A stretch of DNA of 64,000 nucleotides from Zygnema cylindricum (Eukaryota > Streptophyta > Zygnematophyceae > Zygnematales > Zygnemataceae). Made by a program: the position numbers and the translations under genes. The notes under the pieces are model-generated. The model saw nothing but the letters and a program-made list of their open reading frames with translations. It was not told where the DNA came from and did no database searches. Below are positions 23,001 through 31,984 of this stretch, piece by piece. The stretch spans positions 64,001 through 128,000 of the forward strand of contig JBBHKE010001881.1 in NCBI GenBank assembly GCA_037447655.1, read 5' to 3'. Position 1 is the stretch's first letter. Each line of letters opens with the position of its first letter.

Positions 23001-26000
23001 TTGGTCAGGCTGTGTGTGTGGTGTGGTGTGGTGTGGGTGTGGTGTGGTGTGTGTGTGTGTGGGTGTGTTTGTGTGTGTGTGTTTTCTGATGTTTTCCTTA
23101 AGCTGTTTTTCCTTCCCGAGATTTTTCTTTTTCCTTTTGTCCTGGAATTTGAGTTTTGTCTCTTCTTGCTTTAGCATTTTTCGAGAAGTTCGATCTTGAA
23201 CTCGAAAAACAGATTGTTTTGACCATTTCTTTCTCTTCCCTAAAATTTACCTGAAAATCATCAGACAGTTCTGTTTTTCTCCCTCTCTCCCTCTATCCCT
23301 CTCCCCCTCTCCCTCTCCCTCTCCCCCACCTGGAAGTCGTCGAAACAATTTTGTTTCCTCTCCCTCGCCCCCCCCTTGTGCCACTCCTCCCCATATTCGT
23401 TCCCTCCCCTTATATTCGCGACAGCTGTCACGGCGTTGAAGTGGGAGATGAGGACGAGGCGAGAGAGAGAGAAGGAGGGAAGGAGGGAGATGGAGAATCC
23501 CCCATAGCCGTAGAGGAGGGTGGGGTGGGAGGAGTCGAGGGGAGTGTTTTTTTTGGAGACGATAAACATGGGGATTCTGGAGAGGGAGAGGGAGAGAGGG
23601 GGAGGGAGAGGAGAGAGGGAGAGGGAGGAGAGGGAGAGAGAGGGAGAGAGGGAGGTTTGTTAGGGAGAAGGAGAAAGGTTTGTTGGAGGGAGAGAGAGCA
23701 GTTTGTTAATAGGAGAGAGGAGCGAGAGGGTGAGAGGAAAGAGAGGGAGAGAGGGGGAGAGGAGGAGAGAGAAGGAGAGAGAAAGAGAGACGAAGACTTT
23801 CCAACCGATTTTTTTTTTTTTTCGATACAAAAGTTTCGTTTCGTCGTTCATAATTCAAAAAAAATTGCACAGAAATAAGAGTACACACAGAACCAGGATT
23901 ATAAACAAATGTATCATAAAAAAACCGTTTGATTTTCCTTTTTTTTTATCTTTGATTTTTTTTTCACCTTGTTTTTTTAGATTTTTCTTTTTTTCGAATG
24001 CATGGAGGAAATTCATTTTTTAGTTAAAATAAAAAACCCAAAAATTACAATTAGGTTTCTATTTTCAAAGTTTTACAATTAAATGAAGAAACAAAAAATA
24101 ACAATTGATCTCTTGTTTACATTTTCTTTTATCGTATTGGATAAAGAAACCAAAATTTTCCGCTTTTTTTTTGCTCCTTTTTCTTTTCAAATTTTTAATT
24201 AGAAAATCCTAAAAGAAATAATTAGGCTAGTATTTATTTTTTAAATCCTAAAAGTAAAGCCCTGAAAACCCTAAAACCCAAAAAAAAACCGTAGAAAATT
24301 AAAAAAGAAACTCTAAAAAAAACTCCATTATCTGTAGTTTCATGTTAAATGTATATTTATATATAAAATAATAATAAAAAAAAAGGGAAAAAAAAAACTT
24401 ACCGAGTACCGTCTTTACTGTCAACAAGAACTTGTTTACTTTCAAAAAGAGAGGGGTCAAACCCCTTTACCCTAATTTCACGAAAAACCTGTTTAAAAAG
24501 TTGAAAAAAATAACAATAAATAAGTTAATTAATTAAGAAATTAATTCGGGTTTCTTTATTTTTTACTTTGGGATTTTCACGCATTGATTATGGCATTTGT
24601 TTTAGGGTTTTTCTTTCAAAACTAAGAGGGATTAAAAACCCTTTACCATAATTTCGCGAAAAACCTGATTTTAAAATGTTTAAAAAAAAAACACATATTT
24701 GAGGGATATTTTAGAGATTTTTTTAATTCCATTTTTGTATTTTTTTCCCCAACATTTTAGAGGTTTTTCTGATTCTCCCTCTCCATCCCTCTCCCTCTCC
24801 TTCTCCCTCTCCCTCTCACTCTCTCCCTCCCTCTCTCTCCCTTCCCCCCACCTTCCCTGGGGCTCCTAATTCAAATCGCATCGAAAAATAGTTTCCGGGT
24901 CGTTTCTCTCCCACTCCCTCTCCCTCTCCCTCTCCCCCTCCCAATCCCTCGTTCCCTCTCTCTCCCTCTCTCTTCCATAAGCGTCAAACTCTCTCTCTCT
25001 CCCTCTCTCTCTCTCCCCCTCACACACAAAAGTCATTCCGTCTTCCACTCCCTCTCCCTCACTAAAAAAACCCCACAAACCCTAAACACCCTAAAAAACC
25101 ATAAAACACACTAAAAAAGGCTCTCTCTCCCTCTTTCTCCTTCCCCCTCCCTCTCTTCCCCCTACCTCCGCCTGGGGCTCCTCCTTGTTTAAATCGCATC
25201 GGAAAATAGTTCCCGGGTTGAGAAATCCCGTGAAGGAGTAAAAAAATTCTGAATCTTTTTTTTTTCCGCTGACCGAAGAAACTGCCCCGATCTCGAGAGG
25301 GAGAGGATGGAGTAAAATTCCCGTTCCAAGACTCCGTATCTTTGGTAAAAAAAAAAGGCAGAAGGAAAAGAAAGGAAGAGAGGGAGAAAAATGAGATGAA
25401 TGTGTTTAAAAAAAAAATGGGGAATTTTTTTTCTCGGTGACCGGAAAAACTGCCCGAATCTGAGAGGGAGAGGATGGAGTAAAATTCCTGCTCCCAGACT
25501 TCGTATCTTTGGGAGGGNNNNNNNNNNTGGGCCATACGTAAGATATTTGTATACACATATATTTATAAATATATCTAATGCAAATTTTTCTTTATGTATA
25601 TATATGTCTATATAAATAGATATATATTTGTTTATAAATATAAACATTTTGTATATACGTACGTCTGTATATACATAATAACAGATATGTATACATACAT
25701 GCGTATTCCCACCGCAAGGTAGTCTATCTTATTGTACTTTCGTTCTTTACGCTATTTTGTACGGTACCTTGATTAACGTCAAGGAAAAATTAGAATCATG
25801 TATCCTATTTGAGGAAAAAAATCAAAATTTTAAGAACCCAAATTAGTGACTTTGACACTAATAACGATTCGCGGTGTAGCATCCTGTGGTGTTCTCCGTA
25901 CGATTACAGAATTTCCTGATGGAACGCCACCCTTATGCGTACATACATATGTATAGACAATAATACATATATGTCTGCATGCATATATGTTTTACAAATA

Positions 26001-29000
26001 TAAATATTTGTTTATATATAGATAAATATATCTGTATATATATGTATTTCTTTTTAAACGTAATCTATATAAATATTTATATACACATATGTTTATAGAA
26101 TGCATACCGGGTAACAATTTAGGAGCGTGACATAACGCGAGCGGATTTCGGGTGTTCAGATTTTGAAAAAAAAAAAAAAAATGTCGGATTTCGGTATCTG
26201 ACATTTTGACTTTTGCAACCCCTGATGCGTATCCGCCTGAAATCAAAGAGATTCTAAATTGACACTACACCGCGAATCGCTATTAGCGTTAATGTTTTAT
26301 TCGCCATTTAAAACATCTTTTCTCCGTACACACTTGTCGGATTGTAGATCTAACGGTTGCGATTGAAAGGTAAGATTTTCAGCTTCCGTTTGGCGGTTTC
26401 AAATTGAAAATCCGACAAGTGTGTACGGAGAAAAGATGTTTTAAGTGGCGAAAAAGTTATTAACCCTAATAGCGATACACGGTGTACAGTACATTACTGT
26501 ACAGTCGACTGTACTGTGTTTTATATATCGGCGATACTCGATATTATGTTGAAATCCGAAATCGATATATGAATAACGATTCTTCAAACGGAAAGCGAAA
26601 CCGATTTTTTATTTTTACGGGATTTTTTATTTTTACGGAACTTTTTATTAAAACCGCAATTCAACTTTTCAACCTTTCAAGTTTCAACTTTTCTACTTTC
26701 CTTTCAATTTTGAAACAGGCGTTTCACCCTACTCCCTCTCCCTCTCCTTCTCTCTCCCTCTCCTTCTCTCTCCCTCTCCCTCTCCCTCTCTCTCTCTTCC
26801 CCCCCTCGATACCTCTCCATTCTGTATCCATTCATAAGAGAGAGGGGAACGAGAGATTGAAAGAGGAAGAGAGAGGGAGGGGGGCAGGGAGAGGGAGGGA
26901 GAGGGAGACAGAGGGAGTGAGAGAGAGAGAGGGAGAGACATAGCGAGAGAGAGGGAGAGAGAGAAAGAGAGAAAGAGAGATTGAAAGAGAGAAAGAGAGA
27001 GAGAATGAGAGGGAGCGGGGAGAGAGAGAGAGAAGGGGATATTTTGAACAAGTTTCCGATGATATGTATAAAAAAAAAAACAAAGAATATATGTAAACAC
27101 AAATATTTAGATATAAATACATATACACATTTTGTGACTTCTCCTTGATAAAAAAAAACAACTTTTTATCAAAATTCACTGACAGCATAACACGCACACA
27201 CCCCAAAGAAAAAAAAAAAAAAACAAACATAAAAGGAAGAAGTAAAAAACAGATAGACAAAAAAAACTTACTTTTCCATCATCGGTTATATGTGCTCCAC
27301 TCATCCATTTGGGGTTTTTGGGGTCTTCCCAACACAAGATGTCCTCCGATTGGTCGGTTCCGAGAAAATGATAATAAAGTTTTTGATTCAAAGAAATGTC
27401 CGTTTCAGTTCCCGCCTCTCCCTCGCCTGTCTTAGAAGGCTCTGGAAAAAAAAAAAAAAAAAAGGTCTAGGTTAATAGTTGTAGAAGGCTCTGGAAACAT
27501 AAAGATGAAAATGTTTTAAGTTTAGACTTCAATTATTATACGAGGCCCGAAAAAAAAAAAAAAACTGACAAAAGTTTAACAAGTTTCAACAAATTCCTAA
27601 CCATTTATAACAAATAACAACAATTAATAAAAATTCCTAACAAATTCTTACAAGTTTGTAGCAAATTCCTAACAATTTAAAAAAAAATCATAACAACAAT
27701 TCTTACATCGACTCCTCCGGAAATTGATCATAGAAGAAACTCCAATTCAAAACAGTTCATAATAATTGTTAACAAGTTCCTAACGAGTTCTAGAAAATAC
27801 TTAACCATTTCTAACAAATTTTCAAGGATTTCTAAAAAAATCATAGCTATTTCTAGCATACTCTAACAAAATCCAATCATTTGTAACAAACTCCTAACAA
27901 ACTTTTCAAAACAAATAATACGTCAACTCATCAGGAAGTAAATCGATTATAGAAGAAATTAAAGTTCAATCATTAAAAACAAACAACTCAAAGAAGTTGC
28001 AAGGATTATCACCAACAATTCCTAACAATTCATATATCCAATAAAACTCAAAGGGAGATTGATTATAGAAGAAACCCCAATTCATGAAAATTCCTAACAA
28101 TTCCTAACAACTCTTCCTAGAAATTAACAACATTTCCTACCAAACAATTCACAATTTACTTGCAAGTCATACTAAATAAACATTAACTCATAACTATTAG
28201 TAACCATTCCTAACAACTCATGCTTTGGACTCACCGAGAAATCAATAACAAAACAAACCCCATAAATAACAATCCATAAATCCAATAAAAACTCACCGGG
28301 AAATCGATTATAAAAAAAACCTTTGTTGTCGTGGGTCCACGCGAGAGAGGTATGTTTTACCCATTTAAGTTCGTCTTTTAGTTCCCGTTTATAACTCGCA
28401 TTTTCCGTAAGCCACGTGATTTCCATCACTTTTACGGTTTGCCAATCGCTACCGCTTGTACTGAGGCCGTATGCGAAAAACTGACCGTTTTCCGTAAACG
28501 CCAACGTAGAGAGAGAGACAGTTCCGTCGTCGCTGAGAGTGTTGGGATCCAAAAGAACTTCGGCCTCCGAGTCTAAGGATCTCTGCATTTAAAAAGAGGG
28601 AGGGAGGGAGAGAGGGAGAGTGAGGGAGGGAGGAGAGAGGTGGAGAGTTAAGGTCTTTTGTGGTTTGAGAGAGACAGTTCCGTTGTTGCTGAGAGTGTTG
28701 GGATCCAAAAGAACTTCGGCTTCCTAGTCTAAGGATTTTTGCATTTAAAAAGAGGGAGGGGAGGGAGGGGAAGGGAGGGAGGGAGAGATGGAGGGACGGA
28801 GGGAGAGAGAGGGGGAGGAAAGGTAAGGTCTTTTTAGGGTTTGTTAGTGTTTTTTGAGTGGGGGTGGGGGGATCCAAAAGGATTTGCTTCCAAGTCTAAG
28901 GATCTCCGCATTTGGAGAGAGAGAGAAAAAGTGGGAGAGAGAAGAGGGAGGGGGAGAGGAGAGAGAGAGAAAAGAGGGAGGGAGAGAGGAGAGGGAGAGA

Positions 29001-30012
29001 AAAGGGAGGGAGAGAGAGAGAGGAAAGGGAGGGAGAGAGGAGAGGGAGAGGGAGAGGAAGAGAGAAGAGGGAGGGAGAGGAGAGGAAGAGAGAAGAGGGA
29101 GGGAGAGAGGAGAGGGAGAGAGAGGCTTAAAAAAAAAAATACTAAAAGAGAGGGGGAAAAAAAAAACACTTCAAGAAAAAAAAAAACAGTTCAACAAAAA
29201 AAATAAAAAAACTTTTTCCTCACCTGCATATAAAGCACACTCTGGGCTTGCAATCCTGTATTGTAAAAATAGAAAATAGTGTTTCCGTACTTGAAAGGAC
29301 ATCCGTACCGCGGATGATCGTACAGCTCCGTCATCCTGGCCTTAAATTTGTCTCTAGTGCCACAAGACGACAAAACTGAAGCGGTCACTTTATTCTGTTC
29401 CGTTACAAATAACTGAGTTTCCTCACTGTCAGGGTCCTCTAACCACCTGTACGGATCACTAATTAGGGTTCCATGGTAGTTTTCTACCACTGTCTCATCC
29501 CTCCTAGCAAAAGGATATATTATCTCTCCTCCTTTAAAAGATAAATCCTCTCCCTCCACCCCTCCCCCTCCCCCTCTCCCTCCCTCTCCCTCTCCCATTT
29601 TAATAGTTTTTTGTATGTTAGTGCTTTCTTGGTCAGAGAGAGAGTTTTTAGAAACCCTAACTAACCCTAATTTTTTAGAAACCCTAAAACTGTGAAACTG
29701 AGTAGCGTTTGAGAGTCTCCTATATTTATTTTCGAACTTTTTTATATTTTTATTTGTGAAATATCCTCTGCCTAAAAAAATTTCACCAAAATTTGAAGTT
29801 TTTTGTGCTTTACACACTTGAAGGTGTGGAATGAAAGATTTCAAGGATGTGTATTTAACAAAAAGAGGATGTTTCGAGACTGGTTTTAACACCTGGTTCA
29901 GATTAGCTCCCTTAAAAAAAGGACTTAAAATAGATTTTAAGGGGGAGGGAGAGGGAGAGAGAGGAGAGAGGGGAGAGAGGAAACTCAGGGGAAACTGAGA
30001 GGCGTAGGACAT
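19924..30012 (-). CDS. Prolyl oligopeptidase (prolyl endopeptidase), split gene
   Basis: Serine peptidase of family S9A, which cuts short peptides after proline, usually in the cytosol. Ten exons can be joined with consistent phase and GT-AG borders: 29224-30012, 28297-28582, 27272-27441, 25166-25339, 24403-24488, 23330-23576, 22411-22515, 21579-21718, 21160-21351 and 19924-20080. The full catalytic triad is present: Ser in GGSNGG (exon near 22.45 kb), Asp in [11 protein letters not shown] (21.2 kb), His in AGHGAGK (20.0 kb). The N-terminal part matches the family closely ([26 protein letters not shown]). About 110 residues of the propeller expected between the exons at 27.3 and 25.3 kb are not visible; the missing stretch keeps phase and may fall in the N gap at 25518. 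A first-exon extension of some 140 residues precedes the catalytic family region. Introns carry CT/GA arrays and decayed exon-edge copies. The missing part makes it a partial model, not evidence of a dead gene. Confidence 0.93.
20095..20280. repeat. Tandem repeat in the last intron
   Basis: Three copies of a unit of about 50-60 bp containing CCTCCAAGATGTTAACAAAC and AATGATAAATAAACC, decaying into AAATTAACAA-rich sequence up to about 20500. Confidence 0.75.
20722..20965 (-). repeat. Two decayed copies of the exon 9 3' edge
   Basis: At 20722-20770 and 20925-20965 the minus strand repeats the end of exon 9 (compare GTATATCCTTTCCCACAG with the exon end CCTCTCCCACAG). The copy near 20730 keeps a donor-like GTAAAT. 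Confidence 0.75.
21160..21351 (-). CDS. Oligopeptidase exon 9 with catalytic aspartate
   Basis: Acceptor TTTTGTAG, donor GTATAA. Encodes [11 protein letters not shown], then an extra charged insert ([16 protein letters not shown]) not usual in the family, then [20 protein letters not shown]. The insert is coded by a GGAGAG-rich stretch, so array sequence may have been recruited into the exon. Confidence 0.92.
21579..21718 (-). CDS. Oligopeptidase exon 8
   Basis: Acceptor TCTCCAG, donor GTACTA. Encodes [40 protein letters not shown] and QYQWLIK. The donor is weak but the phase to exon 9 is exact. Confidence 0.92.
21838..22115 (-). repeat. Decayed copies of the exon 8 5' edge
   Basis: At 21838-21960 the minus strand has CCTCCAG followed by a copy of the exon start ([20 protein letters not shown]) that then degenerates. 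A shorter third copy is at 22088-22115. Both lie upstream of the real exon. Confidence 0.88.
22150..22212. repeat. Long G run
   Basis: Plus-strand run of about 22 G bases inside a GA-rich patch; a candidate G-quadruplex in an oligopeptidase intron and a likely place for length errors. Confidence 0.9.
22226..22265 (-). repeat. Decayed copy of the exon 7 3' edge
   Basis: The minus strand reads [13 protein letters not shown] then a GTATAT donor, copying the end of the catalytic-serine exon about 185 bp downstream of it. Confidence 0.85.
22411..22515 (-). CDS. Oligopeptidase exon 7 with catalytic serine
   Basis: Acceptor ATTGCAG, donor GTGTTT. Encodes [20 protein letters not shown] then [15 protein letters not shown]; the Ser in GGSNGG is the nucleophile. 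It is only 35 codons. Confidence 0.94.
22560..22975 (-). repeat. T-rich tract with decayed copies of the exon 7 5' edge
   Basis: Copies of the exon 7 acceptor region lie at about 22660-22750 and 22905-22975 (shared strings GTGTACTT, CTCTATT, TCACACAA). They are embedded in low-complexity T-rich plus-strand sequence and lie upstream of the real exon. Confidence 0.7.
23005..23082. repeat. (GT)n and GTGTG-type microsatellite
   Basis: Plus-strand GTGTGGTGTGG and GTGTGTGT units in the intron between exons 6 and 7. Confidence 0.92.
23189..23282 (-). repeat. Decayed copies of the exon 6 3' edge
   Basis: At 23248-23282 the minus strand ends CTGATGATTTTCAG then GTAAAT, copying the real exon end CGACTTCCAG then GTGGGG. 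A weaker copy is at 23189-23220. Confidence 0.65.
23330..23576 (-). CDS. Oligopeptidase exon 6
   Basis: Acceptor CTCTCCAG, donor GTGGGG. Encodes [47 protein letters not shown] and CFDDFQ, the start of the alpha/beta-hydrolase domain. It lies between a pyrimidine array upstream and a purine array downstream on the transcribed strand. Confidence 0.94.
23578..23800. repeat. GA-rich array upstream of exon 6
   Basis: Plus-strand GAGAGGGA units; pyrimidine on the transcribed strand right before the exon 6 acceptor. Confidence 0.92.
24403..24488 (-). CDS. Oligopeptidase exon 5
   Basis: Acceptor TTAAACAG, donor GTAAGT. Encodes [20 protein letters not shown] then LVDSKDGT, the linker before the catalytic domain, and joins in frame to the next exon as GTRIPMF. 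Confidence 0.93.
24605..24676 (-). repeat. Decayed copy of the exon 5 5' edge
   Basis: The minus strand has AAAATCAG then GTTTTTCGCGAAATTATGGT, copying the real start GTTTTTCGTGAAATTAGGGT, about 150 bp upstream, and then drifts into stops. Confidence 0.85.
24770..25165. repeat. CCCTCT arrays with a copy of the exon 4 3' edge
   Basis: Several CT arrays on the plus strand. Between them at 24862-24903 a decayed copy of the end of exon 4 reads ETIFRCDLN on the minus strand, like the real GTIFRCDLN. Confidence 0.85.
25166..25339 (-). CDS. Oligopeptidase exon 4 (of those seen)
   Basis: Encodes [40 protein letters not shown] and [10 protein letters not shown] over 58 codons, in phase 0 at both ends. 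The donor is GTAGGG. The acceptor (ACCAAAG) is not a classic CAG, so the 5' border is less sure. A second copy of its 5' half lies at 25430-25516. Confidence 0.85.
25430..25516 (-). repeat. Second copy of the exon 4 5' half
   Basis: The minus strand repeats the exon 4 start (GGAATTTTACTCCATCCTCT and neighbours) at high identity, then diverges. It ends beside the N gap at 25518-25527, so an assembly effect is possible here. Confidence 0.85.
25518..25527. other. Assembly gap (10 N)
   Basis: Ten Ns, probably of arbitrary size. The missing oligopeptidase propeller exons may lie here. Confidence 0.95.
25540..26115. repeat. TA-rich tract with a MITE-like terminus
   Basis: ATATAT, CATATG and TATAAATA strings from 25540 to 25700 and again 25940-26110. 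Between them, 25851-25881 ends in CACTAATAACGATTCGCGGT, the terminus of the MITE family described at 26266. Confidence 0.7.
26266..26486. mobile_element. Foldback MITE with 78-bp inverted repeats
   Basis: A 221-bp element whose arms at 26266-26343 and 26409-26486 are near-perfect inverted repeats, with only a few differences, around a 65-bp unrelated centre. The outer end reads TACACCGCGAATCGCTATTA and the inner end CCGTACACACTTGTCGGATT. No coding capacity. Its terminal motif recurs near 5457, 6513, 13754, 25858 and 45225. No clear target duplication was seen. Confidence 0.88.
26717..27043. repeat. Facing CT and GA arrays
   Basis: CCCTCT units at 26727-26806 are followed by GAGAGG units at 26838-27043, so one strand can fold into a long hairpin. 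Both lie in the intron after exon 3. Confidence 0.9.
27272..27441 (-). CDS. Oligopeptidase exon 3
   Basis: Acceptor TTTCCAG, donor GTAAGT. Joins in phase 1 to exon 2 and encodes [20 protein letters not shown] then ITDDGK. It ends in phase 0. Confidence 0.93.
27482..28262 (-). repeat. Intron 2 with serial exon-edge copies
   Basis: Four decayed copies of the exon 2 3' edge lie at 28231-28262, 28031-28076, 27925-27960 and 27708-27745 (compare AATCGATTATAAAAAAAACC with AATCGATTATAGAAGAAATT). The first keeps a GTGAGT donor. A 12-bp copy of the exon 3 5' edge is at 27484-27495. The rest is TTCCTAACAA-type low complexity. Confidence 0.8.
28297..28582 (-). CDS. Oligopeptidase exon 2
   Basis: Follows acceptor AAATGCAG and ends before donor GTGAGT. 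Encodes [20 protein letters not shown] and [20 protein letters not shown], blades of the propeller. Decayed copies of both edges lie in the flanking introns. Confidence 0.92.
28590..29125 (-). repeat. Intron 1: GA arrays and two exon 2 5'-edge copies
   Basis: Decayed copies of the first 70 or so bases of exon 2 lie at 28666-28757 and 28867-28912, spaced about 156 and 169 bp, each followed upstream by a GA-rich array (pyrimidine on the transcribed strand). Copy one keeps the TTTTAAATGC stretch that precedes the real acceptor. Confidence 0.9.
29224..30012 (-). CDS. Oligopeptidase exon 1
   Basis: Opens with Met at 30012 and ends QSVLYM-Q before a GTGAGG donor. The first 138 or so residues are Ser, Leu, Lys and Arg-rich with few acidic residues, like an organelle-targeting extension; a second Met lies at 29598, close to the family start. 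Two low-complexity stretches are coded by the local arrays: [12 protein letters not shown] from a CT tract and [12 protein letters not shown] from a GA tract. The real start is therefore either 30012 (targeted form) or 29598 (usual cytosolic form). Confidence 0.85.
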
Positions 30013-31270
30013 TAGGGTTTAAAAGGGGGTAAAAAAATTATGGTTTAGGGGAAAACATTAGGTCTAAGGGAAAAATTCAAAAATAGGGTTTAGAATAAAA
30101 TCAAACGAATAAAAGAAACGAATACGGTAGGGACGAACTTCCGTTCAGAATTCGATTGCGATTAAGAATTTCGAATACGAAAAAAATTGAAATTTGAGAA
30201 TTGTTTAAATTCGTGAAAAGTTGAAACAGAAAATTTGAAATACGTTAAAAGCAATTGACTTGTTTTCCATTTATTTCGGTTTTCTTTCTTTCGTTTTTTT
30301 TCCATTTCTTTTCATCTCATTACTGTACCGTACGTCCGTACGACTTTCTTTGACAAAGTTCCATGCTACAAGAATGTACGGAGGTCAATCATTCATTTTT
30401 TCCCTTTTCTTGTTCCTTTCTTCTTCTTTTTTTTTGGAAAAGAAAGCGTATCCTAGTTTACAACTTTGAAACTTAGAAGCGTTTTAACGGTAATGGTTTA
30501 ACCGTTTTTTCTAGTTAAAGTTCTATGTTGTTATCAAAATCACAAACAAACTTCTAGCTTTATAAAATCAATGATAAAATAATTTTAGTTCAAAATCTTA
30601 TGTTGTTTGTTGTTTTTATTGTTTAAAATTACAATTAAACTTTTCGATCTTTTTGTATCAGCAAGCATTTAGAATGAAGTTTTAAGGAAGGAACGAAAAA
30701 CATCATTAAGAAAAAAAAAAGAAAAAAAAAAAAGAATAAGGAAAAAGGACGAAAAATGAAAGACTGAAAAAAGGAAATGTGTTTGAATGTAGATGGGAGA
30801 CTACAATGGCATGAAATATTAAATTAAAGAATTGACCAAAAAAGATGGTTATTTAGGGTTTAATTATGGATTTAAAATTAATTATTGAGCTTCAAGAGGT
30901 TGATAGTCATAGTTTTTAACTTACAATTATGCAATAAAAATCGACATTCCTATTGAAAAAAATCAAAAAATAATTACACTAAGAATATTATTATTCATTT
31001 TCTTTTGTCTTCTCATAGATGATAAGGCTTTGTCCTCCTTATTTAGTCAATCTTTTATTTCACCGAGGGGATCTTGTCGTAATTTTATTTTGTTTTCTTT
31101 TTTGTTGTTTGTCTTTAATTTTTACAAAGTTTTCTCGAGTGCTTATTCTTTTTTTCTTTTTTTTCTTTGGATTAAAATCAAAACAGTATGGAACTTGTGT
31201 AAAAAAAAAGCTGACAGCTGGAAATTTAACCATCCAAACTGACATTTTAAATATGAAAAACAAAAAGGAC
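30013..31270. other. 5' flank of the oligopeptidase gene
   Basis: AT-rich, poly-A and poly-T runs, no gene. A promoter should lie here on the minus strand but no clear TATA box could be fixed. Confidence 0.5.
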
Positions 31271-31289
31271 TAAAAACATGAGAGTAAAA

Positions 31290-31412
31290 TCCTCCCTCCT
31301 CCCTCCTCCCTCCTCCCTCCTCCCTCCTTCCTCTCTCCTCCCTCTCTCCTCCCTCTTTCCCTCCTTTCCGTCTCCCTTTTTCCCTCCCCCCACCTCCTTC
31401 CTCTCTCCACAA
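31290..31412. repeat. CTCCCT array
   Basis: Plus-strand CCTCCCTCCT units, then mixed C/T sequence. Confidence 0.93.
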
Positions 31413-31984
31413 TGACTAAGTGCACGGTACGCACTCAGGACGTTCGTACCATCAAATCAATATTCATCTGGACTTTTGCGGCTGATGCTGACTAATCATC
31501 GGCAACATTAATTGTACGGACAATATCTATAAATGTTTGGAAAACAATAAGTTAACGTTTAGTGAATTAGTTAATAGTGTTACACTGTTCATTTAGCAAC
31601 AAGTAGTAATTAGGGTTTTGGAGGTACTCACAGTACAGTAAAGTACAGGCTGTATACTTTGTCGTAAGTCAAGATAGTACTTTAGTACTGTCACCCAAAT
31701 TAGTGTAGCCCAGTAGATACTGTTAGTTTATAGTTTAGGACTTAGTCAAATTTGTATCATCTAGTTTTGGGAATATGATTTTCTAAAGACAGTTTTTGGG
31801 AAACTTCTAGACATCATATCTTATGGTTTACTAAGTCATTTGAGCTGCAATTTTGGGAATTGTCAGTATAATGTGTTGTGTATCACTTTGACAAATTTGA
31901 GGCACATTGGCCTTTTGGGTCATATTTTGTGTTGGATCAAAGTTGGTTGTTGTGTAGGTGTTTTGATAGTTTCTATTGTTTTTA
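31413..31984. other. Non-coding stretch before Copia-4
   Basis: No gene. It could include the 5' LTR and leader of Copia-4 but no boundary or PBS was found. Confidence 0.4.

Noticed and set aside
23351-23878. Long plus-strand frame rich in Arg, Glu and Gly
   Set aside because: It is the complement of exon 6 plus the GA array; the composition is an artefact of the array.
25062-25556. Long minus-strand open frame across exon 4 and its copy
   Set aside because: The frame differs from the oligopeptidase frame and merely spans the duplicated exon and intron; the family match is in another frame.
26482-27260. Frames rich in Ser, Leu and Pro over the facing arrays
   Set aside because: Low-complexity translation of microsatellites.
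28834-29206. Several 100-140-codon frames on both strands
   Set aside because: Pure CT/GA array translations with no start context or domain.
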